In this document: positions 44,165 through 53,528 of the stretch, piece after piece | Position numbering within the stretch: position 1 is the first letter of the stretch | Layout: every line of letters begins with the position of its first letter | Source: JAWKWH01 sp965204295 | Lineage (GTDB): Bacteria > Pseudomonadota > Alphaproteobacteria > Rhizobiales > Rhizobiaceae | Length of the DNA: 64,000 nt | Reading direction: 5' to 3' | Assembly (NCBI GenBank): GCA_965204295.1 | Contig: OZ241973.1 | Coordinates: 744,001 to 808,000, forward strand | Position numbers and translations under genes: made by a program | Notes under the pieces: generated by a model | Seen by the model: the letters and a program-made list of their open reading frames with translations, nothing else | Told to the model about the DNA's origin: nothing | The model's database searches: none

Positions 44165-44731
44165 ATGAGCAAAAACGACTTGCCCGGGCCGGTAGATTTT
44201 CCAGAGCGCATGGTTGTGCTGGGAATCGGTGGCGCGCCGCATGGCGTCAAGGGTGAATTGCGCATCAAACCTTTTACCGAAGACCCGTCGGGAATAGGCG
44301 CGTATGGTCCGCTGACCGGTTCTGACGGGAATATATACAAAATCGCCTCCGTTCGACCGGCGAAAAACATGGTTGTGGCCCGGCTGAAAGGGGTAAACAC
44401 TCGAGAGGAAGCGGAAGCGCTGAACGGTGTTGAATTTGCCGTTCGCCGCGGGATGCTGGAAGATAAGGCGTTTGATGGCAGTGAATTTTTCCAGGCGGAT
44501 CTGATCGGCCTGGCTGCGATTGACGCTGAAGGCGGTCGCTACGGCAGAGTGGTCGCGGTCCATGATTTTGGCGGTGGCGACATGCTGGAACTCCGTGGCG
44601 GGGGTCGCGACAGTGTGCTGATACCGTTCAGTGAAGCCTCGGTCCCGAGCATTGATCTGGAAAGCGGTTCGATTATCGTTGAGCCGGTGGCGGCAGGCCT
44701 GACGGACGGTCCCGAAGATCGGTCGCAATGA
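44165..44731 (+). CDS. rimM: Ribosome maturation factor RimM
   Basis: 188 residues with the N-terminal RimM domain (VVLGIGGAPHGVKGELRIKPFTEDP) and the PRC-barrel-like C-terminal domain (FFQADLIGLAAIDAEGG, then LIPFSEASVPSIDLES). It assists assembly of the 30S subunit head. It overlaps trmD by 4 bases (ATGA). The usual rpsP neighbour upstream is absent; xerC lies divergently instead. Confidence 0.95.
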   Translation: MSKNDLPGPVDFPERMVVLGIGGAPHGVKGELRIKPFTEDPSGIGAYGPLTGSDGNIYKIASVRPAKNMVVARLKGVNTREEAEALNGVEFAVRRGMLEDKAFDGSEFFQADLIGLAAIDAEGGRYGRVVAVHDFGGGDMLELRGGGRDSVLIPFSEASVPSIDLESGSIIVEPVAAGLTDGPEDRSQ

Positions 44732-45417
44732 GTTTTGCCGCGACCGTGCTTACGCTCTATCCGGAGATGTTCCCCGGGGCGCTGGGCCTGTCGCTGGCCG
44801 GCAGGGCGCTTGAACGTGGCGACTGGTCGCTCCGGACCGTACGGATCCGTGATTTCGGGATCGGAAAGCATGCCGGCGTCGATGACACTCCGGCGGGAGG
44901 CGGCGCGGGTATGATCATGCGGGCCGATGTGCTGGCCAATGCCATCGATGCCGGCACCGAAGTCGATGATCCGCGCCCAAAGCTGCTGATGAGCCCGCGC
45001 GGCAGGCCGCTGACGCAGGAACGCATCCGCGAACTCGCCCGGGGGCCCGGCGCCATCATGGTCTGTGGACGTTTCGAAGGGGTGGATCAGCGGCTGATCG
45101 ACGCCTGCGGTCTGGAGGAGATTTCGATCGGAGACTACATCCTCTCGGGCGGAGAACCGGCGGCGCTCGTGTTGCTTGACGCGGTTGTTCGCCTCTTGCC
45201 GGGGGTCATGGGCAATGAGGATTCCGGCACGGAAGAGAGTTTCGAAAACGGATTGCTTGAACATCCGCATTATACCCGGCCACGGGTATTCGAAGGCATG
45301 ACGATCCCGACCGTTCTGACATCCGGCAATCACCGGAGGATTGCCGAATGGCGCCGTGAGCAGGCGGAGAAACTGACTGCCGAACGCCGCCCGGATTTGC
45401 TCGAAACCCGCAAGTGA
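44728..45417 (+). CDS. trmD: tRNA (guanine37-N1)-methyltransferase
   Basis: 229 residues of the SPOUT class. LTLYPEMFPGALG opens the protein, DDTPAGGGAGMIMRADV (about 54-70) and CGRFEGVDQRLID with EISIGDYILSGGE are the knot and S-adenosylmethionine-binding motifs. It methylates G37 of tRNAs to keep the reading frame. Coupled to rimM. Confidence 0.97.
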   Translation: MSFAATVLTLYPEMFPGALGLSLAGRALERGDWSLRTVRIRDFGIGKHAGVDDTPAGGGAGMIMRADVLANAIDAGTEVDDPRPKLLMSPRGRPLTQERIRELARGPGAIMVCGRFEGVDQRLIDACGLEEISIGDYILSGGEPAALVLLDAVVRLLPGVMGNEDSGTEESFENGLLEHPHYTRPRVFEGMTIPTVLTSGNHRRIAEWRREQAEKLTAERRPDLLETRK

Positions 45418-45638
45418 GCGAATCATCCGGCGACGGGGTGACAAGCCGGCCAAATATGTGTATGGGCCGCCATCCAAACGGGGTAAAGACCCTGTGATCC
45501 GCCAACGATTAATGGTGAATTCGCCCCTGCCGGCCCGCTACTGGGATAATCCGGCAATGCCGGGCGGTTCGATTGTGAACCGCAGGCAGGCGATGGGCGC
45601 TCTGGCTGTTCGAAGAATGAACAAAGGGATTTGAGACG

Positions 45639-46169
45639 ATGGACATCATTCGCCAGCTTGAGGCCGAACAGGCCGCTAGGATCGAAGCCAAGCGCACATT
45701 GCCCGATTTTTCGCCGGGCGACACGGTTCGTGTTCATGTGCGCGTCACCGAGGGTACGAGAACCCGCGTACAGGCCTATGAGGGCGTCTGCATCGCCCAC
45801 GCCGGTTCCGGCATGAACGAGAATTTCACGGTGCGCAAGATTTCCTACGGTGAGGGCGTTGAGCGCGTTTTCCCGATCTATTCGCCGCTGGTCGAGGCGG
45901 TGGAGGTTGTCCGGCGCGGCAAGGTCAGGCGCGCAAAGCTTTATTATCTGCGTGACCGCCGCGGCAAGTCGGCTCGCATCTCGGAGAATACCGGTGTGCG
46001 CGCGAAGAAGCTCAATGAGGCCGTACGCCAGACGCTGGCCGAGGAAAAGGCCCGCCTCGAAGCCGAAAAGATAGCGACCGCACAGGCTCTGGCTGCCGAG
46101 AAGGAGGCCGCAGAGGCATCGAACTCGGCGGAGACGGAAGCCGCGGAGGACGCTGCCAAAACCGGGTAG
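45639..46169 (+). CDS. rplS: 50S ribosomal protein L19 with C-terminal extension
   Basis: 176 residues. The first 115 or so are the standard L19 (PDFSPGDTVRVHVRVTEGTR, GEGVERVFPIYSPLVEAVEV, KLYYLRDRRGKSARI). The extra 60 residues are Ala/Glu-rich and probably helical (EEKARLEAEK onwards), an extension seen in many alphaproteobacteria. It lies at the interface of the two ribosomal subunits. 221 bases separate it from trmD. Confidence 0.96.
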   Translation: MDIIRQLEAEQAARIEAKRTLPDFSPGDTVRVHVRVTEGTRTRVQAYEGVCIAHAGSGMNENFTVRKISYGEGVERVFPIYSPLVEAVEVVRRGKVRRAKLYYLRDRRGKSARISENTGVRAKKLNEAVRQTLAEEKARLEAEKIATAQALAAEKEAAEASNSAETEAAEDAAKTG

Positions 46170-46201
46170 GCGATTTGGTTTCCGCGTTTTGGAGCAAATT
46201 C

Positions 46202-46217
46202 CTCGTCTTCAGACGAG
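46202..46217. terminator. Hairpin after rplS
   Basis: CTCGTCT pairs with AGACGAG around a 2-base loop. No clear T-tract follows, so termination strength is uncertain. Confidence 0.35.
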
Positions 46218-46350
46218 AATGCTTTGGTATTGCTGAAATCCGATAACTGATATTGCGGCATTCGACAAGGCAGGGTCAATTATGGCGCTGACAATCCGCC
46301 TCGACTTGTTCTAGGCTGACCGAAAGCGTTCAAGTGGAGGACCTGTCAGC

Positions 46351-47148
46351 ATGTCGATGTCGAAAACAGTCTTTGCCCTCGCCGTGTCACTAATTCTGAC
46401 GCCGGCAGTTACCACGGCTCAATCCCTGCCCGACCTGGGCGGTCGCGACGTGGTCGTAGTGACCGAAAATGCCTATCCGCCATTACAGTTCATCGATCCG
46501 AAAACCGGCGACCAGATCGGTTGGGAATATGATGCGATGAACGAGATCGCCAAGCGGCTGAATTTCAAGGTCGAGTACCGGAACACGTCCTGGGACGCGA
46601 TGATCCAGGCGGTGTCCGACGCGCAGTATCATGTCGGCATGACCGGCATCACCATCAAGGAAGAGCGCAAGGAAAAGGTCGACTTTTCGGATGCTTACAT
46701 GTGGTCCGAAATGTTTATGCTGGTGCGCGGCGACGAAAGCCGGTTTACCGAAGCGGCAAGTTTCGCCGCATTCGAGGACGGCCTGGTCGGTGCGCAACCC
46801 GGCACGACGCCGTTTTATGTCGCTGTCTACGACATGCTTGACGGCAATGAGCAGAACCCGCGCATCAAGCTGTTCGAGACCTTCGGCGCTACGGTGCAGG
46901 CGCTCAAAGCAGGCGATGTCGATGTCGTGCTGACAGACGGCACCGCCGGAAATGGCTATGTCGAGGCCTCCGATGGCGGTTTGAAGATGATCGGAGATCC
47001 GCTTGGTACCGAGGATTTCGGCTTTATTTTCCCGAAAGGTTCCGATCTGGTCGAGCCGGTCGACGCCGCAATCGCTGCGATGAAAGCCGATGGCGCGATC
47101 GATGCGCTGAACAAGAAATGGTTCCTCGACTACAAGTTCGGCGAATGA
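46351..47148 (+). CDS. Polar amino acid ABC transporter substrate-binding protein
   Basis: 265 residues of solute-binding family 3. A Sec signal peptide ends at about TTAQS, then VVVVTENAYPPLQFIDPKTG and GWEYDAMNEIAKRL open the binding lobe; VGMTGITIKEERKEKVDFSDAY is characteristic. GGAGG precedes the start. It binds a polar amino acid, not further predictable. It is followed after 9 bases by its permease; no ATPase gene is present here, so that part must be encoded elsewhere. Confidence 0.88.
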   Translation: MSMSKTVFALAVSLILTPAVTTAQSLPDLGGRDVVVVTENAYPPLQFIDPKTGDQIGWEYDAMNEIAKRLNFKVEYRNTSWDAMIQAVSDAQYHVGMTGITIKEERKEKVDFSDAYMWSEMFMLVRGDESRFTEAASFAAFEDGLVGAQPGTTPFYVAVYDMLDGNEQNPRIKLFETFGATVQALKAGDVDVVLTDGTAGNGYVEASDGGLKMIGDPLGTEDFGFIFPKGSDLVEPVDAAIAAMKADGAIDALNKKWFLDYKFGE

Positions 47149-47157
47149 TCTGATCCG

Positions 47158-48006
47158 ATGCGGCAATTTCCCGCGCCGGCCCATGAACTCATGAATTCGC
47201 CTGTCTCTGCCGAGGCCGACAAGGAGTTTCCCTGGTGGCTGGTTGCCGCCGGCGCGATTGCGATTGCGATTGCCGTCATCATAGCGGCCAACAGCCTGTA
47301 CACCCAGGTCTTCAACATCGTGTCGAAAGGCGTGATCATCACGGTGTTTGTCACCGTGGTCGGGTTTGCGCTGGCCTCGGCCATCGGCCTCGGCGTCGCA
47401 TTAATGGCGTTGTCGGGCTCGACAGCGCTGCGCCAGACAGCGCGGTTTTATGTCGAGATCATCCGCGGCGTGCCGATCCTTGTCCTGTTGTTCTACATCG
47501 CCTTTGTCGGCGCGCCCGCATTTGTCGCCGGCTGGAACTGGCTGACGACGCCGCTCCGTGAAACCGGCCTGATCGGCGAGATAAAAGTGCGCGACCTGTC
47601 GCTGTTGTGGCGGGCGATCATCGCGCTTACCATCGGCTATTCGGCCTTCATTTCAGAGGTATTCCGGGCCGGTATCCAGTCGGTCGATCCGGGTCAGATC
47701 GAGGCCGCGAAGGCGCTGGGTTTATCGCGCTTCCAGCGGTTCAGGCTGATCGTCCTGCCGCAGGCGGTCCGCACGATCCTGCCGCCGCTTGGCAATGACT
47801 TCGTCGCCATGGTGAAAGATTCCTCGTTGGTTTCGGTGCTCGGCGTCGCCGACATCACCCAAATGGGCAAGGTCTATGCGTCGGGTTCATTTCGGTTTTT
47901 CGAAACCTATTCCATCGTCGCCTATATCTATCTCATACTGACTGTAGGGCTGTCGCTTGCGCTTCGACGGCTTGAAAGGCGAATGCGCCGGAAAGAAGAG
48001 GCGTAA
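47158..48006 (+). CDS. Polar amino acid ABC transporter permease (HisM/GlnP family)
   Basis: 282 residues with a first transmembrane helix at about 22-44 and the family's conserved YVEIIRGVPILVLLFYIAF and EAAKALGLSRFQRFRLIVLPQA, the loop that docks on the ATPase. It ends with a basic tail (RRLERRMRRKEEA). An ATG at 47191 is an alternative start. Its stop overlaps the next gene's start by one base (TAATG). Confidence 0.88.
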   Translation: MRQFPAPAHELMNSPVSAEADKEFPWWLVAAGAIAIAIAVIIAANSLYTQVFNIVSKGVIITVFVTVVGFALASAIGLGVALMALSGSTALRQTARFYVEIIRGVPILVLLFYIAFVGAPAFVAGWNWLTTPLRETGLIGEIKVRDLSLLWRAIIALTIGYSAFISEVFRAGIQSVDPGQIEAAKALGLSRFQRFRLIVLPQAVRTILPPLGNDFVAMVKDSSLVSVLGVADITQMGKVYASGSFRFFETYSIVAYIYLILTVGLSLALRRLERRMRRKEEA

Positions 48007-48626
48007 TGAGCGATCCGCTTGAGACGGTTTATGCCGCGGCGAGTGATGAGGAGTTGGCGGAAGCATATGCGAAGTGGGCGGTGGATTATGACCGCCAGAC
48101 CGCCGAAATGGGCTATTGCCTGCCGTGGATGATCTCTGGGTGGGTTGCGCGATATGTGGACAAGGGCGCCGGGCCGCTGCTGGACGCCGGGTGCGGCACC
48201 GGACTTTCCGGGCCGGCCCTGAAGGCGCTCGGCTATCACGATCTCAAAGGGCTTGATCTGTCGGAAGAGATGCTGGCGATTGCCGGCAGCCGAAACGCTT
48301 ACCGCGAACTCGAATGCGCGACACTGGGCAAGGAACTACCCTGGCCGGACGATCATTTCGTGGCATTCTTTTTGACCGGCGTGTTCACCGAAGGCCATGC
48401 GCCGGCCTCATCGCTGGATGAACTCGTTCGCATCACCCGACCCGGCGGCCACGCCATTCTGACGGTGCGTGAAACGGTGCTGGAGGCGCACGGATTCGTG
48501 GCGAAATTCGACGATTTTGAACAGGCGGGAGTTTGGTCGCCCGTCGAGCGAAGCAAACCGTTCCGGGCGTTCATACTGGATGAGCCGGATCTGCTGGTCC
48601 GGGCTTTCGTATTCCGGGTGCTGTGA
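48006..48626 (+). CDS. Class I SAM-dependent methyltransferase
   Basis: 206 residues. Motif I is LLDAGCGTGLSGPALKALGY (about 58-77), GLDLSEEML follows as motif II, and LVRITRPGGHAILTVRE is the late beta-strand region. It methylates an unknown small molecule or protein with S-adenosylmethionine. Coupled by TAATG to the amino acid permease, which might hint at a substrate link, but such pairs are often incidental. Confidence 0.82.
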   Translation: MSDPLETVYAAASDEELAEAYAKWAVDYDRQTAEMGYCLPWMISGWVARYVDKGAGPLLDAGCGTGLSGPALKALGYHDLKGLDLSEEMLAIAGSRNAYRELECATLGKELPWPDDHFVAFFLTGVFTEGHAPASSLDELVRITRPGGHAILTVRETVLEAHGFVAKFDDFEQAGVWSPVERSKPFRAFILDEPDLLVRAFVFRVL

Positions 48627-48909
48627 TGTCGACGAGCGCCGAATTTCGACATCCGACCGGTATGGCGGTCGGCGCATCCGTGCGATCTTCCGTCGCAACG
48701 GCTGGCGGGCGACAATGATTGCGGGCGTTTTCATCAACGCCAGGACGGCAACCATGTATCCGGCTGCCGGCATGACGCTCCGGATGAGGACTTCCATCCC
48801 GTAATGCGCGGCGGCAGCCGCGCCGGCCGAGCGTGTTCTTCTTGACCTGTAGATGCGCCGGAAGTACATCTCCGGGTAATTGATCCACCCGCACAAATGG
48901 ATGCAGACC

Positions 48910-50319
48910 ATGGCAGGCGAGGCCCGTACGCTTTACGACAAGATCTGGGACGACCATCTGGTTGATGAACAGAAGGACGGTACCTGTCTTCTATATATAG
49001 ACCGCCACCTCGTCCATGAGGTGACCAGTCCTCAGGCTTTCGAAGGATTGCGCATGGCCGGGCGTAAAATGCGGCACCCGGAAAAAACGCTCGCCGTCGT
49101 CGATCACAATGTGCCGACCACGGACCGCTCGCACGGCATCGCCAATGAGGAAAGCCGGATCCAGGTCGAGGCGCTGGCCAAAAATGCCGCGGATTTCGGC
49201 GTTGAGTATTTCAACGAGGTCGACCGGCGGCAGGGCATCGTCCACATCGTCGGCCCGGAGCAGGGTTTCACGCTGCCCGGCATGACGATTGTCTGCGGCG
49301 ACAGCCACACGTCGACCCACGGGGCATTCGGCGCGCTTGCACACGGCATCGGCACGTCGGAAGTCGAGCATGTGCTCGCTACGCAAACGCTGATCCAGAA
49401 GAAGGCGAAGAACATGCTGGTGCGCATTGACGGCCGTTTGCCGGAAGGCGTGACCGCCAAGGACATCATTCTGGCGATCATCGGCGAAATCGGCACGGCC
49501 GGCGGCACCGGCCACGTGATCGAATTTGCCGGCGCGGCAATCCGGTCTCTTTCCATGGAAGGCCGTATGACCGTCTGCAATATGACGATCGAGGGCGGTG
49601 CGCGCGCGGGCCTGATCGCTCCGGATGAGAAGACGTTCGACTATATCAGGGGACGCCCGCGAGCGCCGAAAGGCGAAGCCTGGGATATGGCGATGGCCTA
49701 CTGGAAAACACTGCGCACCGATGACGGCGCGCGGTTTGACCGCACCGTCGCGCTCGACGCCGCCAATCTGCCGCCGATCGTTTCCTGGGGTTCCTCGCCC
49801 GAAGATGTTGTTTCGGTAACCGGAACGGTGCCGGATCCGGCGAAGATCAAGGACGAAGCCCGGCGAGCCTCCAAGCAGCGCGCGCTCGACTATATGGGAC
49901 TGACCGCCGGCACGAAGATCACCGATATCGAACTCGACCGGGTCTTCATCGGTTCGTGCACCAACGGCCGGATCGAGGATTTGCGCGCGGTGGCCAGGGT
50001 CGTTGAAGGCCGCAAGGTCGCAGAACGCGTTGACGCGATGATCGTGCCCGGTTCCGGTCTGGTTAAGGAGCAGGCGGAGGCCGAAGGGCTGGACAGGGTT
50101 TTCACCGAGGCAGGCTTCGATTGGCGCGAACCCGGATGCTCAATGTGTCTGGCCATGAACGACGACCGGCTCAAGCCGGGCGAGCGTTGCGCCTCGACCT
50201 CGAACCGCAATTTCGAAGGACGTCAGGGTTTCAGGGGCCGCACGCACCTGGTTTCACCGGCAATGGCCGCCGCCGCCGCGATCGCGGGACGCTTTGTCGA
50301 TATCCGGGAGCGAAAATAG
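48910..50319 (+). CDS. leuC: 3-isopropylmalate dehydratase large subunit
   Basis: 469 residues from ATG 48910 (MAGEARTLYDKIWDDHLVDE), the usual length; an in-frame ATG nine bases earlier (48901) is less typical. It is an aconitase-family [4Fe-4S] enzyme of leucine synthesis. CGDSHTSTHGAFG, the cluster Cys in IGSCTNGRIEDLRA, and the pair in PGCSMCLAMN are present. leuD is not next to it. 283 bases without a convincing gene separate it from the methyltransferase. Confidence 0.96.
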   Translation: MAGEARTLYDKIWDDHLVDEQKDGTCLLYIDRHLVHEVTSPQAFEGLRMAGRKMRHPEKTLAVVDHNVPTTDRSHGIANEESRIQVEALAKNAADFGVEYFNEVDRRQGIVHIVGPEQGFTLPGMTIVCGDSHTSTHGAFGALAHGIGTSEVEHVLATQTLIQKKAKNMLVRIDGRLPEGVTAKDIILAIIGEIGTAGGTGHVIEFAGAAIRSLSMEGRMTVCNMTIEGGARAGLIAPDEKTFDYIRGRPRAPKGEAWDMAMAYWKTLRTDDGARFDRTVALDAANLPPIVSWGSSPEDVVSVTGTVPDPAKIKDEARRASKQRALDYMGLTAGTKITDIELDRVFIGSCTNGRIEDLRAVARVVEGRKVAERVDAMIVPGSGLVKEQAEAEGLDRVFTEAGFDWREPGCSMCLAMNDDRLKPGERCASTSNRNFEGRQGFRGRTHLVSPAMAAAAAIAGRFVDIRERK

Positions 50320-50510
50320 CATTGGCCGGACCCGGACCGATCCGAACGGATTTGGATGGCGCCGGGTGGGAATGCCCATGCGAATTGGTGACGATTGGCG
50401 CCACCATGGGCTTTGACGCGGCGCAAAAAGCCTCCTAGAACGGAGCATCGGTTCCCGTGCGCCACCCGGTTGGCGGTCGCCTGAGAACCGGAAGCCGACC
50501 GGAGGACCAG

Positions 50511-50909
50511 TTGAGCAAAAACACAACCCTGCGCCCGCGCCCGCTTTCGCCGCATCTAGGCGTCTACCGGTTGACCCCGACGATGGCGATGTCGATTGCG
50601 CACCGCATCACCGGCGCGGCGCTCTATTTCGGAACGCTGCTTGTGGCTTGGTGGCTGGTCGCCACGGCGACATCGGCTGATTCCTTCGAGACGGCCAACC
50701 GGTTTTTCGGATCTATTCCCGGGCGGCTGATCCTGTTTGGCTACACGTGGGCGCTGATGCATCACATGCTGGGCGGCGTTCGCCACCTGATCTGGGATAC
50801 CGGCGCGCTTTTCGACAGGGAAACCGCTACAAGGCTCGCTTGGGCGACGCTGGCCGGCTCCATTGTGCTGACGATCCTCATCTGGATTGCCGGCTATGCG
50901 ATGCGTTGA
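50511..50909 (+). CDS. sdhC: Succinate dehydrogenase cytochrome b556 subunit
   Basis: 132 residues from TTG 50511, chosen because GGAGGACCAG immediately precedes it and the length is normal. RPRPLSPHLGVYRL and SIAHRITGAALYFG carry the family signature. Three transmembrane helices; heme-ligand region LMHHMLGGVRHLIWD. It anchors complex II and binds ubiquinone. Followed after 10 bases by sdhD. Confidence 0.93.
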   Translation: MSKNTTLRPRPLSPHLGVYRLTPTMAMSIAHRITGAALYFGTLLVAWWLVATATSADSFETANRFFGSIPGRLILFGYTWALMHHMLGGVRHLIWDTGALFDRETATRLAWATLAGSIVLTILIWIAGYAMR

Positions 50910-50919
50910 GGATGGCGCG

Positions 50920-51303
50920 GTGACCGATTTACGCACTCCGCTCGGCAAGGTTCGCGGCTCGGGTTCGGCGAAAGAGGGTACGGAGCATTTCTGGCGCCAA
51001 AGACTGACCGCGCTCGCCAATATCCCGCTGACGCTGTTTTTTGTCGGCTTGTTGATCTCGCTGAACGGCGCCGACCACGGGACGGTAAGTTCAGTTCTGG
51101 CCAAACCGTTGGTTGCGATATTGATGATCCTGACGATCGGATCGGCGCTCTACCACATGCGGCTTGGGATGCAGGCGATCATTGAGGACTATGTGCATGG
51201 CGAGGGAATGAAGATCGCCCTGGTCATACTCAATACCTTCTTCACGGTCGCCATGGCGGCGGTATGTGTGTTTTCCCTGCTGAAACTGGCCTTCGGAGGC
51301 TGA
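50920..51303 (+). CDS. sdhD: Succinate dehydrogenase membrane anchor subunit
   Basis: 127 residues from GTG 50920 (TDLRTPLGKVRGSGSAKEGT after the initiator). HFWRQRLTALANIPL and SALYHMRLGMQAIIEDYVHG are typical of alphaproteobacterial SdhD, with three transmembrane helices and a heme-ligand His. The second anchor of complex II. Confidence 0.93.
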   Translation: MTDLRTPLGKVRGSGSAKEGTEHFWRQRLTALANIPLTLFFVGLLISLNGADHGTVSSVLAKPLVAILMILTIGSALYHMRLGMQAIIEDYVHGEGMKIALVILNTFFTVAMAAVCVFSLLKLAFGG

Positions 51304-51313
51304 CGTCACAACC

Positions 51314-53125
51314 ATGGCGACCGCGGCAACACCTGCCTACAACTATTTCGATCACGAATTCGACTGCGTCGTGATCGGCGCCGGCGGCGCCGGGTTGCGC
51401 ACCACGCTCGGCATGGCCGAACAGGGCCTGAAGACCGCGTGCGTCACCAAAGTGTTCCCGACCCGCAGCCACACCGTGGCGGCGCAGGGCGGTATTGCGG
51501 CCTCATTGTCCAATATGGGTCCGGATTCGTGGCAATGGCATATGTACGACACGGTGAAAGGCTCGGACTGGCTCGGCGATGTCGACGCCATGCAGTACCT
51601 CGCCATGGAGGCGCCGGCCGCGGTCTACGAACTGGAGCACTACGGCGTTCCGTTTTCCCGTACGGAGGAAGGCAGGATCTATCAGCGGCCGTTTGGCGGT
51701 CACATGCAGAATTTCGGCGACGGACCGCCGGTGCAGCGCACGTGCGCGGCGGCCGACCGCACCGGTCACGCCATTCTGCACACGCTTTACGGTCAATCGC
51801 TGAAAAACGACGCGCAGTTCTTCATCGAGTATTTCGCCATCGACCTGATCATGGAGGATGACGGCCGTTGCACCGGCGTCGTCGCCTGGAGCCTGGATGA
51901 CGGTATGATCCACCGGTTTTCCGCCAAAATGGTGGTGCTGGCGACCGGCGGCTATGGTCGCGCCTATTTTTCATGCACGTCGGCGCATACATGCACCGGC
52001 GACGGCGGCGGCATGATCGCGCGCGCCGGCCTGCCCATGCAGGATATGGAGTTCGTGCAGTTCCACCCGACCGGCATCTATGGCGCCGGCTGCCTGATCA
52101 CCGAGGGCGCGCGTGGCGAGGGCGGTTATCTGGTCAATTCCGAAGGCGAACGCTTCATGGATCGCTATGCGCCCTCTGCCAGGGATCTGGCGTCGCGCGA
52201 CGTGGTCTCGCGCTGCATGACGATGGAAATCCGGGAAGGGCGCGGCGTCGGCCGGAATGCCGACCACATCTTCCTGCACCTCGACCATCTCGACCCGGCC
52301 GTGCTGGCCGAGAGGCTGCCGGGCATATCGGAAAGCGCGAAGATTTTCGCCGGCGTCGATGTAACAAGGGAACCGATCCCGGTCCTTCCGACCGTGCACT
52401 ACAACATGGGCGGCGTGCCGACCAATTACTGGGGCGAGGTGCTGAACCCGGCCGCCGGCGATCCCGATGCCGTCGCGCCCGGCCTGATGGCCGTCGGCGA
52501 AGCCGGATGCGCCTCGGTGCACGGCGCCAACCGTCTTGGTTCGAATTCGCTGATCGATCTTGTTGTCTTCGGGCGCGCGGCGGCCATTCGCGCCGGAGAA
52601 ACGGTCAATCGCACGGAACCGGCGCCTACACTCAACGAAGCGGCCTGCGACAAGATCATGGACCGGTTCGATCGGCTGCGCCACGCCGACGGCGGTACAC
52701 CGACCGCCGCGTTGCGCGACAGGATGCAGGCCGCCATGCAGGAGGACGCCGCCGTGTTCCGCACATCGGATTCGCTGAAGAACGGTTGCATGCGGGTGTC
52801 GGCCATCTGGGAAGAACTCGCCGATATCAAGGTCTCGGACCGCTCGATGATCTGGAATTCCGATCTGGTGGAGACGCTGGAATTGGAGAACCTGATGGCT
52901 AACGCGATTACCACCGTCCATTCGGCGGAAGCGCGCAGGGAAAGCCGCGGCGCCCATGCGCATGAGGATTTCTCCGGCCGCGACGACGAGAACTGGCGCA
53001 GGCACACGCTGTCGTGGGTCGATGGCGAAGGCGGGGTCAGGCTGGATTATCGCCCGGTGCACACGAACCTGATCGCCGACGGCATCGACTACGACAGGAT
53101 CAAGCCAAAGAAGCGCGTGTATTGA
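51314..53125 (+). CDS. sdhA: Succinate dehydrogenase flavoprotein subunit
   Basis: A 603-residue flavoprotein that oxidises succinate to fumarate. It has VIGAGGAGLRTTLGMAEQGL (about 17-36), the covalent-FAD His in RSHTVAAQGGIAASL, the catalytic region PTGIYGAGCLITEGARGEGG, and HGANRLGSNSLIDLVVFGR. It starts 10 bases after sdhD. Normally sdhB follows at once; here a VapD-like gene lies between. Confidence 0.97.
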   Translation: MATAATPAYNYFDHEFDCVVIGAGGAGLRTTLGMAEQGLKTACVTKVFPTRSHTVAAQGGIAASLSNMGPDSWQWHMYDTVKGSDWLGDVDAMQYLAMEAPAAVYELEHYGVPFSRTEEGRIYQRPFGGHMQNFGDGPPVQRTCAAADRTGHAILHTLYGQSLKNDAQFFIEYFAIDLIMEDDGRCTGVVAWSLDDGMIHRFSAKMVVLATGGYGRAYFSCTSAHTCTGDGGGMIARAGLPMQDMEFVQFHPTGIYGAGCLITEGARGEGGYLVNSEGERFMDRYAPSARDLASRDVVSRCMTMEIREGRGVGRNADHIFLHLDHLDPAVLAERLPGISESAKIFAGVDVTREPIPVLPTVHYNMGGVPTNYWGEVLNPAAGDPDAVAPGLMAVGEAGCASVHGANRLGSNSLIDLVVFGRAAAIRAGETVNRTEPAPTLNEAACDKIMDRFDRLRHADGGTPTAALRDRMQAAMQEDAAVFRTSDSLKNGCMRVSAIWEELADIKVSDRSMIWNSDLVETLELENLMANAITTVHSAEARRESRGAHAHEDFSGRDDENWRRHTLSWVDGEGGVRLDYRPVHTNLIADGIDYDRIKPKKRVY

Positions 53126-53211
53126 GGATTGATGGCATCCGCCGTGAGGATATCGCCATGAACATGATGGGGCACAATGTTGGAACAAGGTTGTTGGGAA
53201 AAGGGAGTTCC

Positions 53212-53526
53212 ATGTACGCTATTGCGTTCGATCTGGATACGGATACGCTTAAGAAGAGCTATCACAATGAATCGTGGCAGAATGCCTACAACGATATAGC
53301 CAGGTTCTTGAGAGATCAGGGTTTCGACCGCCAGCAAGGCAGCGTCTATTTTGGCGATGAGTCCGTGGACATGGTTATTTGCCAAACAGCCGTACAACGA
53401 TTGACGTTGATATATGATTGGTTCGCTCCCTCTGTTCGGGATATCAGAATGCTTCGCATCGAAGATAACAACGATCTGACGCCGGCAATCGAACTTGCCT
53501 TGGAAGCAAAGAAGATGACGGGTTAG
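53212..53526 (+). CDS. vapD: VapD-like endoribonuclease inserted between sdhA and sdhB
   Basis: 104 residues from ATG 53212 (AAGGGAG upstream). MYAIAFDLDTDTLKKSY and GFDRQQGSVYFGDE match the VapD family, a Cas2-like ferredoxin-fold ribonuclease known as a toxin component in some pathogens and plasmids. No obvious antitoxin gene adjoins it. Base composition is lower in G+C than sdhA and sdhB. Its TAG ends 2 bases before the sdhB ATG, so sdhB expression depends on reading through it. An 86-base leader separates it from sdhA. Confidence 0.8.
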   Translation: MYAIAFDLDTDTLKKSYHNESWQNAYNDIARFLRDQGFDRQQGSVYFGDESVDMVICQTAVQRLTLIYDWFAPSVRDIRMLRIEDNNDLTPAIELALEAKKMTG

Positions 53527-53528
53527 GC

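Noticed and set aside
48408..48911. Basic minus-strand frame in the gap before leuC
   Set aside because: It overlaps the methyltransferase 3' end, has no clear ribosome site and no recognisable family; too weak to list as a gene.
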